Positions 1 through 8,532 of a DNA stretch of 64,000 nucleotides are shown one piece after another; positions within the stretch are counted from its first letter, which is position 1; every line of letters begins with the position of its first letter. Source of the DNA: Streptomyces sp. NBC_01294 (GTDB taxonomy: Bacteria; Actinomycetota; Actinomycetes; Streptomycetales; Streptomycetaceae); NCBI RefSeq assembly GCF_035917235.1, contig NZ_CP108423.1:1984001-2048000 (forward strand), given 5' to 3'. A model generated the notes under the pieces. It did not search any database, was not told where the DNA came from, and saw only the letters and a list, made by a program, of their open reading frames with translations. The translations under genes and the position numbers were made by a program.

Positions 1-480
1 GTGGTGCTGTACCGGCGCACCGGCGCGGGATGGCAGCCGGGAGCCACCTGGCCGGCCCACAACGGCCGCAAAGGCTGGACGGACGACCACCATGCCGGTG
101 ATCTCCGCTCGCCCATCGGTGTGTTCGCCCTGACCGACGCCGGCGGACTGCTCGCCGATCCCGGCACCAAGCTGCCCTACGACCAAGGGCGCGGATTCGT
201 CATCAACGGCACGGGCTTCGAAGGCGAGCCTCTCGCGGGCTCCTTCGACCATGTCGTGGCGATCAACTACAACCGCAAGCCCGGCACCTCGCCTCTCGAC
301 TGGACCCGCCCGCTCGGCGCCGGCAAGGGCGGGGGCATCTGGCTGCACGTCGACCACGGCGGGCCCACTCAGGCCTGCGTGAGCGTGGCGAATCAGCACA
401 TGCGGGAGCTGCTGCGCACCCTCGACCCCGCTCAGCACCCGGTGGTCGTCATGGGGGACGCCGCGTCTCTCGAACGCTGA
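1..480 (+). CDS. L,D-transpeptidase (YkuD-like) catalytic domain, probably 5'-truncated
   Basis: The reading frame is open from the first base, so the real N-terminus may lie outside the window. The 159 visible residues look like the catalytic half of an L,D-transpeptidase, which makes 3-3 peptidoglycan cross-links or anchors proteins outside the membrane. Near residues 114-128 there is an IWLHVDHGG stretch followed by QACVSV. This has the His-then-Cys order of the YkuD signature, with Cys126 as presumed nucleophile, but it lacks the canonical SHGC wording. An RSPIGVF segment near residue 36 matches the family's usual 'T-P-G-x-F' strand. The stop at 478-480 lies about 80 bp before the broken hydrolase gene on the same strand. 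No signal peptide can be judged. The family is likely; the exact subfamily is uncertain. Confidence 0.6.
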   Translation: MVLYRRTGAGWQPGATWPAHNGRKGWTDDHHAGDLRSPIGVFALTDAGGLLADPGTKLPYDQGRGFVINGTGFEGEPLAGSFDHVVAINYNRKPGTSPLDWTRPLGAGKGGGIWLHVDHGGPTQACVSVANQHMRELLRTLDPAQHPVVVMGDAASLER

Positions 481-560
481 TGCGAGCGGTGAGGGATGAC
501 GGAGAGAAGCGTCCCGGAAATGCCGTGGCGCTCGACCAAGTACCAAGCAGGAGTGGAGCT

Positions 561-3348
561 TTGATACGTACAAGACACATGCTGATTGCCGCCGCGGCGG
601 TACTCGCGACAGCGTTGGCACTGCCATGGCCGACCTCCGCCCAGGAGGCTGCCGATCCTCGGCTGTCCGCGTCGCAGGTCAGCCGGTCGCAGGTCGGCCG
701 GGACGGCCGGCTCCCGTCCGGCTGGCAGATCACCGGTGGGGACGCCGGGAAGCAGCAGTTGGTCTGGCACTCGGCCGAACCGGTGCCGTTGACCGACGCC
801 GGTGTCGCGTTCTACGCCGGGGGCGATTTCCTCGGCCGGCCGGTGGCGGCGAAGGACCGGCGCACGTTCCGGCTCGACCTCCCTGGTGCGGGGCTCGGAC
901 AGGCGGCGGACCTCCAGGCGCGGGCAGGGGGACGCCGTCTGGACGCAGCCGGCGTCGCCGCGGGTGCGCAGCGGCGACGCACCGCCCCGGCAGCCACGCA
1001 GCTGCCCGCGCTGCCGGCCAACCCCGTCGACCCCGGCAAGGCGGGCGGTTACGGGACGGCCACCGGCGAATACTCCTTGCCCTCGGTGCGGCTGCCCGGC
1101 CTTTCGGCCCCCGTGGAGATGCGGGCGGTCGTGGTGGCCCCGACCGGGGCCGTGGGCCGCCGGCCGCTTGCGCTCTTCCTGCACGGCCGCCACGACACCT
1201 GTTACACGGCCGACGGCGACCGCTCGGGCGCATGGCCCTGCCCGGCCGGCTCGACGCCGGTGCCGAGCTACCGAGGCTATCTGCGCGACCAGGAACTCCT
1301 GGCCTCCCAGGGGTACGTGACGGTGTCCGTCTCGGCCAACGGCATCAACGCGCAGGACGCACTGGAGGACGGCGGGGCCCAGGCCCGCTCCTCCCTGGTG
1401 CGGCTGCACCTCGCCCGCTGGGCGGACTGGGCGGCCGATCGGGCTCCGGCACCGGAGATCGTGCGCACCGCACCGACGGCGGACCTGTCCCGGGTACTGC
1501 TGGTCGGCCACTCACGCGGCGGGGAGGGCGTCAACCAGGCTGCCACGGACAGCATCACCCCGCCGCCCGCCGACCAGGACGGATACCGGGGGCCGGTGCG
1601 CTGGCACATCCGCGGCACCGCCCTGATCGGCCCCACTGCCTTCGGACAGAGCCCGGCCCCCGACGTGCCGTCGATGACCATCCTGCCGGGCTGCGACGGC
1701 GACGTCGCCGACCTGCAGGGCGAGACGTACGTGGACGGCACGCGCGGAGTCAGCCGAGGTGCCGCCCTGCACAGCGCGGTCTACATGGTCGGCGGCGAAC
1801 CATAACTTCTTCAACAGCGAGTGGACACCAGGGCAGGCGAAGGCTCCGGCCGAAGACGACTTTGCGGACGACGGCCGACCGGACCCGGTGTGCTCGCCGG
1901 GCAGAGAGACCCGACTGACGGCAGTTCAGCAACAGGCCGCGGGCGCGACGTACATCGCTGCGGCAGCCCGACTGTTCGTCGCGGGCGACGACCGCGTACG
2001 ACCGCTGCTGGACGGCTCGAACCTGCGAGCACCGTCCGCGGATCCTGCGCGGGTGCTCACCCACGCCGTCGGCGCGCACCGCACCGCCGCCTTCATACCG
2101 GACACTTCGCTCACCGTGAGCGGCGGACAGCTGTGTTCGGCGGTGGACGCCGACCCGGCGGTCGCCTGCCTGGACCCCGACGGGACCGGCACCTCGCCGC
2201 ACTTCGCGGAATGGGAGCCGGGCCCCGAACCGGGCCGCCACGCGGTGGCCCTGAGCTGGCCGACACCGGGTTCCGCGGGACGGGTGCGCTCTGCCAAGCC
2301 GGTTTCCCTCTCCGGCGCCGAGGCGCTGACCCTGCGAGTGATCGTGCCGCCGGGCACCACGGGAACCCAGCTGGACGTGTCGATCGCCGACGCTTCCGGC
2401 CGCCGGGTCACCCTCGGCGGGGTCTCTATCGACGGGTTGCCCGGGAGTGACCGTACCGCCTCGTACTGGGGGCAGGAGATCCGCGTACCGCTGACCACCG
2501 CGACCCGGGCCGGGCTGGATCTGACGAGGGTCGAAGGCCTGGAACTGACCCCGCGCAGCAGCTCCGGACGGGCCTGGCTGATGGACGCCTGGGGCTGGCG
2601 CCCCGGCACACCGGCCGTCCGGCCGGCCGCACTGCCCCGCGTCGACATCGGCCGACTGAAGGTCGAGGAAGGGAACTCCGGAACCCGGACCTACCAGGTC
2701 CCGGTGCGGGTCTCCGGCCAGGGCAGCGGCCAGGTCCGGCTGTTCGTCCTGGACCCCATCACCGGACGGGCCACGACCCGGCTGGTGACGGTGCGCCCCG
2801 GCAGCGACGTCGTCGACCTGCCGGTGGAGGTGGAGGGCAACACGCGCTACTCCTACAACGTTTCGCACGATGTCCTCGTGAAAGCGGTGCGGGGCGCGGT
2901 GGTCGGTTCCTACCACGGCGGCGTGACCGTGCAGAACGACGACCCGATGCCCGAGGTCACCGTGACACCGGTCGCGGACCGGGTCACCGAGGGGCAGGGC
3001 CTGACGTGGCGGGTGTCCCTGTCCGAAGCCGCTGACACCGAGATGCTCGTCCCCTTCAGCGTCCTTCCGCCGGGCGACGGCACGGAGCTGTCCAGTACGG
3101 ACGTGTACCCGCGGTGGCTGATGGAGAACTACGGCGAATCGCCGCTCCCGGAGCGCCCCCTGTCCAAGGTGGCAGGCATGTCCCTGCTGTCCAGCGTCCC
3201 CGCTGGTCAGCTGAGCACCGAGGTGGCCATACCCACGATCGCGGACGGGGTGACCGAACAGGAGGAAGCGGTGCGGATCCAGCTGTTCGGCTTCGAAGAG
3301 CCACCAGTCGGCCCGATCTTCGCAGGAAGGGTCGCCGACGGCTCCTGA
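561..3348 (+). pseudogene. Secreted alpha/beta hydrolase with Calx-beta-like C-terminal domains, broken by a 1-nt frameshift
   Basis: Two overlapping frames encode one protein. The first runs from a TTG at 561, preceded by AGGAG, through a signal peptide (hydrophobic core, likely cleavage after SAQ). It then reads through a hydrolase domain with nucleophile motif GHSRGG and an acid motif GCDGD, and stops at 1803. The second frame takes over just before this and reads ANHNFFN, hydrolase C-terminal sequence, then two beta-rich segments that begin like Calx-beta domains (VEEGNSG, VTEGQGL). Removing one G at 1794-1795 fuses the frames as MVGANHNFF and gives about 928 residues. The presumed catalytic His lies in NHN, just past the shift, so the truncated product should be inactive. 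A sequencing error would explain it equally well. Confidence 0.75.
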
Positions 3349-3362
3349 GCGACGCCGTACGT

Positions 3363-3397
3363 CATGGGCCGGGCCCCCGGGGACGGCCCGGCCCATG
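3363..3397. terminator. Hairpin terminator after the hydrolase pseudogene
   Basis: A perfect 13-bp inverted repeat (CATGGGCCGGGCC, 3363-3375, pairing with 3385-3397) with a 9-nt loop begins 14 bp after the hydrolase stop. There is no strong T-tract, which is usual for Streptomyces terminators. It lies between the hydrolase and the convergent MarR gene and could serve both. Confidence 0.6.
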
Positions 3398-3470
3398 GCG
3401 TGTCCGTCAGGTGACCCAGACCGTGGCCGAACCACACCGAGGAGGCCGGCCATGGCTTGGGGCGCCGCAG

Positions 3471-3932
3471 TCATTCACCGAGGGCATCGGTCATGGTGTC
3501 GAGGTCGGCAAGAAGCGCGGCGAGGCGCCGGGGAGGGATGGCTTTGATCATGCGTTCTTCGATGGCGTAGACGGCGCTGCGGGCCGCGTGCAGTCGCTGT
3601 CGGCCGGCGGGGGTGAGGTGGACGGGCAGGGCGCGGCCGTGATCGGCGCTGGTGGGCCGGGTGATGAGACCGGCGTCTTTGAGTCCGCGCAGGACCACGT
3701 TGGCCGACTGCCGGGTGACGAAGGTGCCGCGTGCCAGATCGGCGTTGGACAGGCCCGGCTGTTCGTCGAGGAGTTCCAAGCAGGAGTACTGCGGAACGGT
3801 GAGATCGTGCTCGCGCAGGACCTTGTCCATGGCGGTGCGCAGGGCGACTGAAGCGCGCTTGAGGCGGTACCCCACGTGCTCCGTGACGTCTTTGGCGGGG
3901 TGGGGCGAGGGCACAGGCACACGGTCTTCCAT
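3471..3932 (-). CDS. MarR-family transcriptional regulator
   Basis: A 153-residue winged-helix regulator of normal MarR length. The core reads YRLKRAS...LREHDLTVPQYSCLELL, then a helix-turn-helix (LSNADLARGTFVTRQSANVVLRGL) and the wing with ADHGRALPVHLT. Such proteins bind DNA as dimers and usually repress a neighbouring gene until a small ligand binds. The ATG at 3932 (MEDRVP) is chosen because the frame upstream of it has no family similarity. The gene is divergent from a VOC-domain gene 94 bp away. One of two identical palindromes in that gap overlaps this start codon, so autorepression and control of the VOC gene are likely. The ligand is not evident. Confidence 0.88.
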   Translation of the reverse strand: MEDRVPVPSPHPAKDVTEHVGYRLKRASVALRTAMDKVLREHDLTVPQYSCLELLDEQPGLSNADLARGTFVTRQSANVVLRGLKDAGLITRPTSADHGRALPVHLTPAGRQRLHAARSAVYAIEERMIKAIPPRRLAALLADLDTMTDALGE

Positions 3933-3948
3933 GTCAGCATTTTGACAT
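3931..3948. promoter_or_regulatory. Operator 1, ATGTCA-N6-TGACAT
   Basis: A perfect 6-bp inverted repeat with a 6-bp spacer, overlapping the MarR start codon. The same half-sites and spacing recur 46 bp away. This is the usual form of a MarR dimer site; assignment to this MarR is inferred from position. Confidence 0.7.
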
Positions 3949-3976
3949 ACGCGAGAAGCGGCACCTACAGTCACGC

Positions 3977-3994
3977 ATGTCAAAGTCCTGACAT
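3977..3994. promoter_or_regulatory. Operator 2, ATGTCA-N6-TGACAT
   Basis: The second exact copy of the half-sites seen at 3931-3948, lying 32 bp before the VOC gene start. The centre-to-centre distance of 46 bp is between four and five helical turns. It is well placed to block the VOC promoter. Confidence 0.7.
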
Positions 3995-4026
3995 CACGTC
4001 CTGGCATCTCAGTTCCCGGAGGAACC

Positions 4027-4398
4027 ATGCCCGCCACCGTCGAAGGTCCCGATTTCATCGCTCTGCAGGTGAAGGACGTGCCCGCCGCGGCCGCCTTCTT
4101 CGAGGAGCACCTCGGTATGCGCCGCGCACCCTCTTCGCCCCCCGGCGCGGTCGTGTTCACCACCAGCCCGATCCCGTTCGCCGTCCGCGAGCCGCTCCCG
4201 GGCGTCGACCTGGACGGCGATACCCCCCTCGGCCTGGGGGTGGCGCTGTGGCTGCGGACTGCGAACGCCGCACAGCTGCGCGAGCAGCTCGTGGCTGCCG
4301 GCGTTGCGGCCGTCACCCCCGTGCAGGACAGCCCGTTCGGCCCCACGTTCACCTTCACCGGCCCCGGCGGCTACCTGCTCACCGTGCACGGAGGCTGA
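4027..4398 (+). CDS. VOC (glyoxalase/bleomycin-resistance) family protein
   Basis: A 123-residue protein with one vicinal-oxygen-chelate module pattern: FIALQVKDVPAAAAFFEEHLGM at the start, a central strand-turn segment and a C-terminal GGYLLTVHGG. A GGAGGA ribosome site lies 3 bp before the ATG. Family members are metal-dependent lyases or dioxygenases, or bind toxic compounds. One module of this size would need to dimerise to form active sites. It is divergent from the MarR regulator and sits behind an operator identical to the one over the marR start, so it is the probable MarR target. The substrate is unknown. Its 3' end abuts a transposase remnant. Confidence 0.85.
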   Translation: MPATVEGPDFIALQVKDVPAAAAFFEEHLGMRRAPSSPPGAVVFTTSPIPFAVREPLPGVDLDGDTPLGLGVALWLRTANAAQLREQLVAAGVAAVTPVQDSPFGPTFTFTGPGGYLLTVHGG

Positions 4399-4653
4399 CC
4401 ACGGCCACCGTGTCCACGGTCGCCGCGCGACCGACGACGGGTGCCTCGGCGTCGATGACATCGGTCTTGCCGCGACGGCGTCGGGCTGCCTTGTCCGGTT
4501 GGTTGACCTCTGTCACCTCGATGCCCTCGGCACGAAGGTGTCGGGCCACGGCGGCTCCGTAGGAACCGGTGCATTCAACGCCGGCCCGTCGCAGCACGCC
4601 GAATGATCGTGCCCAGTCGAGGAGTTGTCGATAGCCGTCGGTGGTCGCCAGGG
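4379..4653 (-). pseudogene. IS110-family transposase fragment
   Basis: Read on the minus strand, this frame gives DGYRQLLDWARSF, then GVECTGSYG, VNQPDKAARRR and GKTDVIDAEA. These are recognisable parts of the N-terminal DEDD (RuvC-like) domain of IS110 transposases. There is no N-terminal start and no C-terminal serine domain. Similarity fades toward the VOC gene's 3' end at 4398. I see no IS termini; IS110 elements commonly lack inverted repeats. It is a relic and not functional. Confidence 0.8.
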
Positions 4654-4788
4654 GCGGTCAAGACTGTGACGGTGCCTGCCGCGAAGGCCCCTGTCGGGAC
4701 ACATCCCCCTGCCCGGCGGCAGCAAGTACCGCCCCAAGCAGCGGCCGACAGATCAAAGGCAAGGCACCAGGGCCAGTCGTAGCGCGAG

Positions 4789-5143
4789 TCAGACCACCGC
4801 CCGGAGCGGCACCCGAACATCCTCACAGTCGTAGCGGGTGGCGATGCCGCGCCATTGTTTGAGGCGGTGGAAGCAGCGTTCGACGACGTTGCGTCGCCGG
4901 TGGGCGACGTGGTCGAGCCGGCACAGGCTCTCACCGCGCCGTAGGCGATCCGTTGACCTGGCCTATCCGTTCGGGGATCGTGCAGGCGATGCCGCGCTTT
5001 CGGAGGTAGGCGCGGATCTTCCGGGCGGAGTAGACCTTGTCCGCGCCGACGCGGTCGGGCCGGGTCCGGATGAGCGAGGCCGCGTGGTGGGTGTTCGATC
5101 CGATGCGTGCGCACGCCGCACGCGACCGCGCTGCGGTCATCAC
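4789..5143 (-). pseudogene. IS5-family transposase fragment, frameshifted
   Basis: Two minus-strand frames together spell the C-terminal part of an IS5-type DDE transposase. The first (about 5095-4945) reads RPDRVGADKVYSARKIRAYL and IACTIPERIGQ. The second (about 4939-4789) reads LCRLDHVAHRRRNVVERCF, then LKQWRGIATRYD, and ends at a TGA. The DDE glutamate region (VVERCF) is in the second frame, so one frameshift separates it from upstream sequence. The N-terminal half is missing. With the adjacent IS110 relic, it marks an old insertion hot spot beside the ABC exporter operon. Confidence 0.8.
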
Positions 5144-5218
5144 CCCCTTTGTGTACTCGGGCCGGGTTTTCAGCCCCTCGCTGCCACAGCCGTGTCCCGG
5201 TCCGGTGGCCCGATCCAG

Positions 5219-5794
5219 TTACCGTCTCGGGCCCGCGACCGCGTAGGCCGCGGTGCCGGCGACCGCGAGGACCAGAGCCGTCCAGGTGCCCGCTGCCGTG
5301 CCGGGTGGCAGCAGCATCCAGGTCGCCACCTGCATCGGCGCACTCGTCGGGGCCGGGGCGAAGAGCGAGAACGACAGCCAGGCGATCGGCAGCGTCCACG
5401 CGTACTGTGCCCCGCCCACCGTCGCCCCGATGGCGACGAGCCCCATCAGCCCCGCGCTGTTCCGGACGACGAACGCGGTGGTGGCCAGGTCCTCGCCCAT
5501 CGCCTGCACCGCCAGCAGCACCGCGCCGACGACCGCGCCGATGAGCAGCACATGCGCCGCCCTGCGGAGCACCCAGCGGATCGCGGCCGTCCGGTCCAGT
5601 GCGACGTCCTGCCCGCCGAGCCCGGTCGAGGCCGCCGTCGCCCCCGCGACGATCACGAGCGCGGGCATCCGCGGATCGCCGGGCCCCCCGCTGCCGTCCC
5701 GGGCAAGTGCCCACACCACCACCGCACCGATCACCACCACGGCGAGTGACGCGGGCACCTGCCGCGAGCGCGCGTACAGCGTCAGCCACCTCAC
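5219..5794 (-). CDS. ABC-2-type exporter membrane subunit (small)
   Basis: A 191-residue hydrophobic protein with about five or six predicted membrane helices, for example SLAVVVIGAVVVWAL, VLLIGAVVGAVLLAV and a C-terminal TALVLAVAGTAAYAVAG. The GTG start at 5794 overlaps the stop of the preceding 465-residue permease (GTGA), so the two are translationally coupled. No catalytic motif is visible. As the last gene of an ATPase-permease-permease operon it probably forms part of the membrane channel. Its C-terminus lies about 75 bp from the IS5 relic, so shortening by insertion cannot be excluded. Confidence 0.65.
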   Translation of the reverse strand: MRWLTLYARSRQVPASLAVVVIGAVVVWALARDGSGGPGDPRMPALVIVAGATAASTGLGGQDVALDRTAAIRWVLRRAAHVLLIGAVVGAVLLAVQAMGEDLATTAFVVRNSAGLMGLVAIGATVGGAQYAWTLPIAWLSFSLFAPAPTSAPMQVATWMLLPPGTAAGTWTALVLAVAGTAAYAVAGPRR

Positions 5795-7188
5795 CGGGAC
5801 GCACCGCCCTTCAGCGCGTCGAACGCGTCACCCTTGCAGGAGAGCGCGGCAGCGCGCATCGCGTCGATCCTCGAGAGCTGCTCGGCCCGCGGCAGCGCCT
5901 TGAGTTCCGTCCACACCGGGCGGGCCTCGGCGTCGATCTTGCGGCGCAAACTTTCTGCTCCTGTGCCGGGCAGCGACCGAAGGTCCCCGAGAACCCAGCC
6001 CACCGCGACCGGCTGCGCGAACTCATCTCCCCCGAAGCTGCTCCAGCCGACGGGGGCGCACCCTGGCACCATGCCTTTGGCGAGCAGGGCCCAGGTCAGC
6101 TCCTCGCCCTTCGCGGCGGCGATGATGTCGTCGTCGAAGTCGAAGAGAACGGTCTTGCGGGACCACTGCGGCGTGGAGCCGTTCGGCAGTACGGCGGTGT
6201 TCTCCCGGACCGAGACCGGCGCCTGGCTGCCCAGGGCGCCGTGCAGCAGGTGGAGGGCCGCCTTACCGGGACCCGCGAGGTCGGCGAGTCGTGCCTGGTG
6301 CGTCTTCGTCACGCACACCGGGCCGTCGCACACCAGCTCCGCGGCGGCCTCATCGACGACATACATCCGGCGCGGGTCGGAGGGGAGGACGAGCAGGGCG
6401 AGCACCGCGCCCGCCAGGACGGGCGTCAGGGCGATCAGCCGGGCGCGGGGGGTCGCGGCGACCAGCAGCGCGAAGCCGGTCGCGGCCATGCCGAGCAGCC
6501 AGATCGTCTGCCCGACGTGCACGGAGGCGGAGAGCGTGACGAGCGCCTCGCGCACCTCTTCCACCGCCGGTGACAGCAAGGAGACCCGGTTCGGCTCCGT
6601 GCTCGGGAACCCCGTCGCCGTGATCGTCTCCGTCCGGCCCAACGACATGTGCATGAGGGTCGTGAACACGAGGGCGCCCATGGCCAGCGCGGGCGGGGTG
6701 AGCGCGGACGGCAGGGCCCGCCCGACCCCCATGCCCAGCACGGCCCCCGCGACGAGAGCGAGTGCCCCCACCAGCGAGATCGGCAGCCACCCGAGGTGCG
6801 TGTAGTCGGTGTTGGCGAGCACCGGGACCGCGCCCACGAGGACGAGGAGCGCGAAGGCCGAGGCCAGCGTGATCGCTGTCGTGCCCGCCCCCTTGGCCGC
6901 GCGGTGCCAGGCGGGACGCGGTGTGGTCGTCAGCAGCTCGGACATCTTCGAGCGGTGGTCACGCAGGCCCTGGAGCGCCCCGAACCCCACAGCGAGCGGC
7001 CACAGATAGAACAGCAGGGAGCGGGTCCACAGGGCCATGGACGTCCACTGGGCCGTCCACGCTGTGGTGCCCCTCCAGTGCTGTCCGGGAATCAGGTACA
7101 GGAACGCCAGCGCCGTCGTCAGGACCACGGCGCCGGCCCACGGGGCGATGGAGCGCTTCAGCTCGATGCGCAGGACGCGGATGTTCAC
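5791..7188 (-). CDS. ABC-2-type transporter permease with extracytoplasmic domain
   Basis: A 465-residue membrane protein with helices near residues 15-33, 55-75 and 100-125, and several more to about residue 280. A soluble C-terminal region of about 185 residues carries CDGPVC and SCKGD cysteines. The arrangement fits an ABC-2 permease subunit with an extracytoplasmic tail. The GTG start at 7188 (VNIRVLRIELKRS) overlaps the ATPase stop as GTGA. With the ATPase and the 191-residue membrane protein it should form an exporter. The substrate is unknown; such sets in Streptomyces often lie next to a sigma factor, as here. Confidence 0.75.
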   Translation of the reverse strand: MNIRVLRIELKRSIAPWAGAVVLTTALAFLYLIPGQHWRGTTAWTAQWTSMALWTRSLLFYLWPLAVGFGALQGLRDHRSKMSELLTTTPRPAWHRAAKGAGTTAITLASAFALLVLVGAVPVLANTDYTHLGWLPISLVGALALVAGAVLGMGVGRALPSALTPPALAMGALVFTTLMHMSLGRTETITATGFPSTEPNRVSLLSPAVEEVREALVTLSASVHVGQTIWLLGMAATGFALLVAATPRARLIALTPVLAGAVLALLVLPSDPRRMYVVDEAAAELVCDGPVCVTKTHQARLADLAGPGKAALHLLHGALGSQAPVSVRENTAVLPNGSTPQWSRKTVLFDFDDDIIAAAKGEELTWALLAKGMVPGCAPVGWSSFGGDEFAQPVAVGWVLGDLRSLPGTGAESLRRKIDAEARPVWTELKALPRAEQLSRIDAMRAAALSCKGDAFDALKGGASR

Positions 7189-8027
7189 CAGGCGCCCCTT
7201 GACTGCTCGGGGCCCTGCAGCAGCGCCGAGTAGCCGCGCTCCAGCGGGCTGTCGCCCACGTGTTCGGGGCCGCCTATCGAGGCCAGCTCGTCTGGAGGGC
7301 CCTGGAAGACCAGCTTGCCCTCGGCGAAGAGCACCACGTCGGTGCAGGCGGCGGCGACGTCCTCCACCAGGTGGGTCGAGACGAGCACGCAGGTGTCCTT
7401 GCCCAGCTCCTGCAGCAGCTCGCGGAAGCGCAGCCGCTGCGCCGGGTCCAGGCCGACCGTCGGCTCGTCCAGCAGCAGGATCGTCGGGTCGTTGACGATG
7501 GCCTGGGCGATGCCGACCCTGCGCACCATGCCGCCCGACAGGGCCTTCATCTTCTCGTCGGCGCGGTCCGCCAGACCCACCCGCTCCACGGCGCGCTGCA
7601 CCGCCCCGGGGATGTCCGCCTTGGGCACCTCCTTCAACCAGGCCATGTACTCGACGAACTCGCGCACCGTGAAGCGCTTGTAGTAGCCGAACTCCTGCGG
7701 CAGGTAACCGATCCGGCGGCGCAGCGCACGGTGCTCGCCCATGCCGCCCGTGGACTGGCCGAGCAGCTCCAGGGTGCCCTCGGTGGGGCACAGTACGGTG
7801 GCCAGTGTCCGGATGAGGGTGGTCTTGCCCGCCCCGTTGGGGCCGAGGAGTCCGTGTACGCCGGTGCCCAGCGACAGGTCGAGCCCGTCGACGGCCATCC
7901 GGTTCCTGCCGACTCTGACCTTCAGCCCGGTGGCCTGGATCTCCCAGGCGTAGGCCGTCGGCGCGACGTCCAGCCGACGGCCGTTCCTCCGGCCGCGGCC
8001 CCGGCGAACGCACCCGCCGCGCGCCAC
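7185..8027 (-). CDS. ABC transporter ATP-binding protein (start uncertain)
   Basis: Contains all ABC ATPase motifs: Walker A GPNGAGKTT, Q-loop YLPQEFG, signature LSGGMVRR, Walker B ILLLDEP and switch His in VSTHLVED. Family-like sequence begins at WEIQATGLKVRVGRN. No ordinary start lies just upstream. Candidates are GTG at 8027, reported here, or a CTG at 7973 preceded by GGAGGA 11 nt away. The frame upstream overlaps, in another register, the truncated ECF sigma gene at 7922-8209. This suggests that a deletion removed the sigma C-terminus together with the native ATPase start. The gene feeds the two downstream membrane subunits by GTGA coupling. Confidence 0.8.
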   Translation of the reverse strand: MARGGCVRRGRGRRNGRRLDVAPTAYAWEIQATGLKVRVGRNRMAVDGLDLSLGTGVHGLLGPNGAGKTTLIRTLATVLCPTEGTLELLGQSTGGMGEHRALRRRIGYLPQEFGYYKRFTVREFVEYMAWLKEVPKADIPGAVQRAVERVGLADRADEKMKALSGGMVRRVGIAQAIVNDPTILLLDEPTVGLDPAQRLRFRELLQELGKDTCVLVSTHLVEDVAAACTDVVLFAEGKLVFQGPPDELASIGGPEHVGDSPLERGYSALLQGPEQSRGAW

Positions 8028-8209
8028 ACCGCCAGATACGTCTCCTGCATGACCTCGGCGACGATCTGCTCGTCCGCGCAGCGGCGGCGCAGCCGCAGGG
8101 CCATCCACGGCGACGTACGCCGGTACAACTCCTCGAACGCGGCACGGTCGCCCTTGGCCACCAGCCGGACGAGACGCTCCTCGTCCAACTCGTGCAGTGC
8201 TGCTCTCAC
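7922..8209 (-). pseudogene. ECF RNA polymerase sigma factor, truncated after region 2
   Basis: Starting at GTG 8209 (AGGGGG lies upstream), the frame reads LDEERLVRLVAKGDRAAFEEL, then LYRRTSPWMALRL and IVAEVMQETYLAVW. These are sigma regions 2.1-2.4 of an ECF factor. Similarity ends near TAVGW (about 7985), where an intact protein would continue through region 2.4/3 to region 4. Here the frame runs out into TSRRRPTPG and stops at 7922 inside the ABC ATPase gene. Region 4, which reads the -35 element, is missing, so it cannot be a normal sigma factor. It looks like a deletion scar. Confidence 0.7.
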
Positions 8210-8532
8210 TGATCTCACACCCCCTAGACGCCCGAGCCGGGCCGCAGGTTTTCCCCCCGACGTGATCCCCGCCACATGCCACGTGGGGGAGAGACTTCTT
8301 GCCGCGTGGGCCGGGTCAAGCGGGGCCGGTGTGCTCTTACACCGGGTGATCCAGCCGGGGGTGAAGGCGCCCCAGCCCGGGTGGACGGCGGCCTTCCCCA
8401 GTCGTTGCGGGAGGTACTGATGGAGCAGCACGGCCGACCGGCCGCCCCCTCGTGACGGCGGTCACCACCACGGCTCGCGTCGACTCGCCCCGGCTCGCCC
8501 CAACCCATGCGGGGCAGGGGCGGTACGGCCGG
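8210..8532. other. Gene-free interval
   Basis: A 323-bp stretch between the MerR gene stop and the truncated sigma gene. Frames here lack any family pattern or good start. It presumably carries the promoter of the sigma/ABC unit; I could not define one. Confidence 0.5.

Noticed and set aside
432-1511. 359-residue minus-strand frame
   Set aside because: Antisense to the hydrolase gene; Arg/Gly/His-rich without any domain pattern. Antisense frames stay open because of the GC-rich third codon positions.
1750-3474. 574-residue minus-strand frame
   Set aside because: Antisense to the second half of the hydrolase; no family pattern or ribosome site.
4575-5804. 409-residue minus-strand frame
   Set aside because: Crosses a permease antiframe, IS5 debris and non-coding sequence; only out-of-frame pieces resemble transposase.
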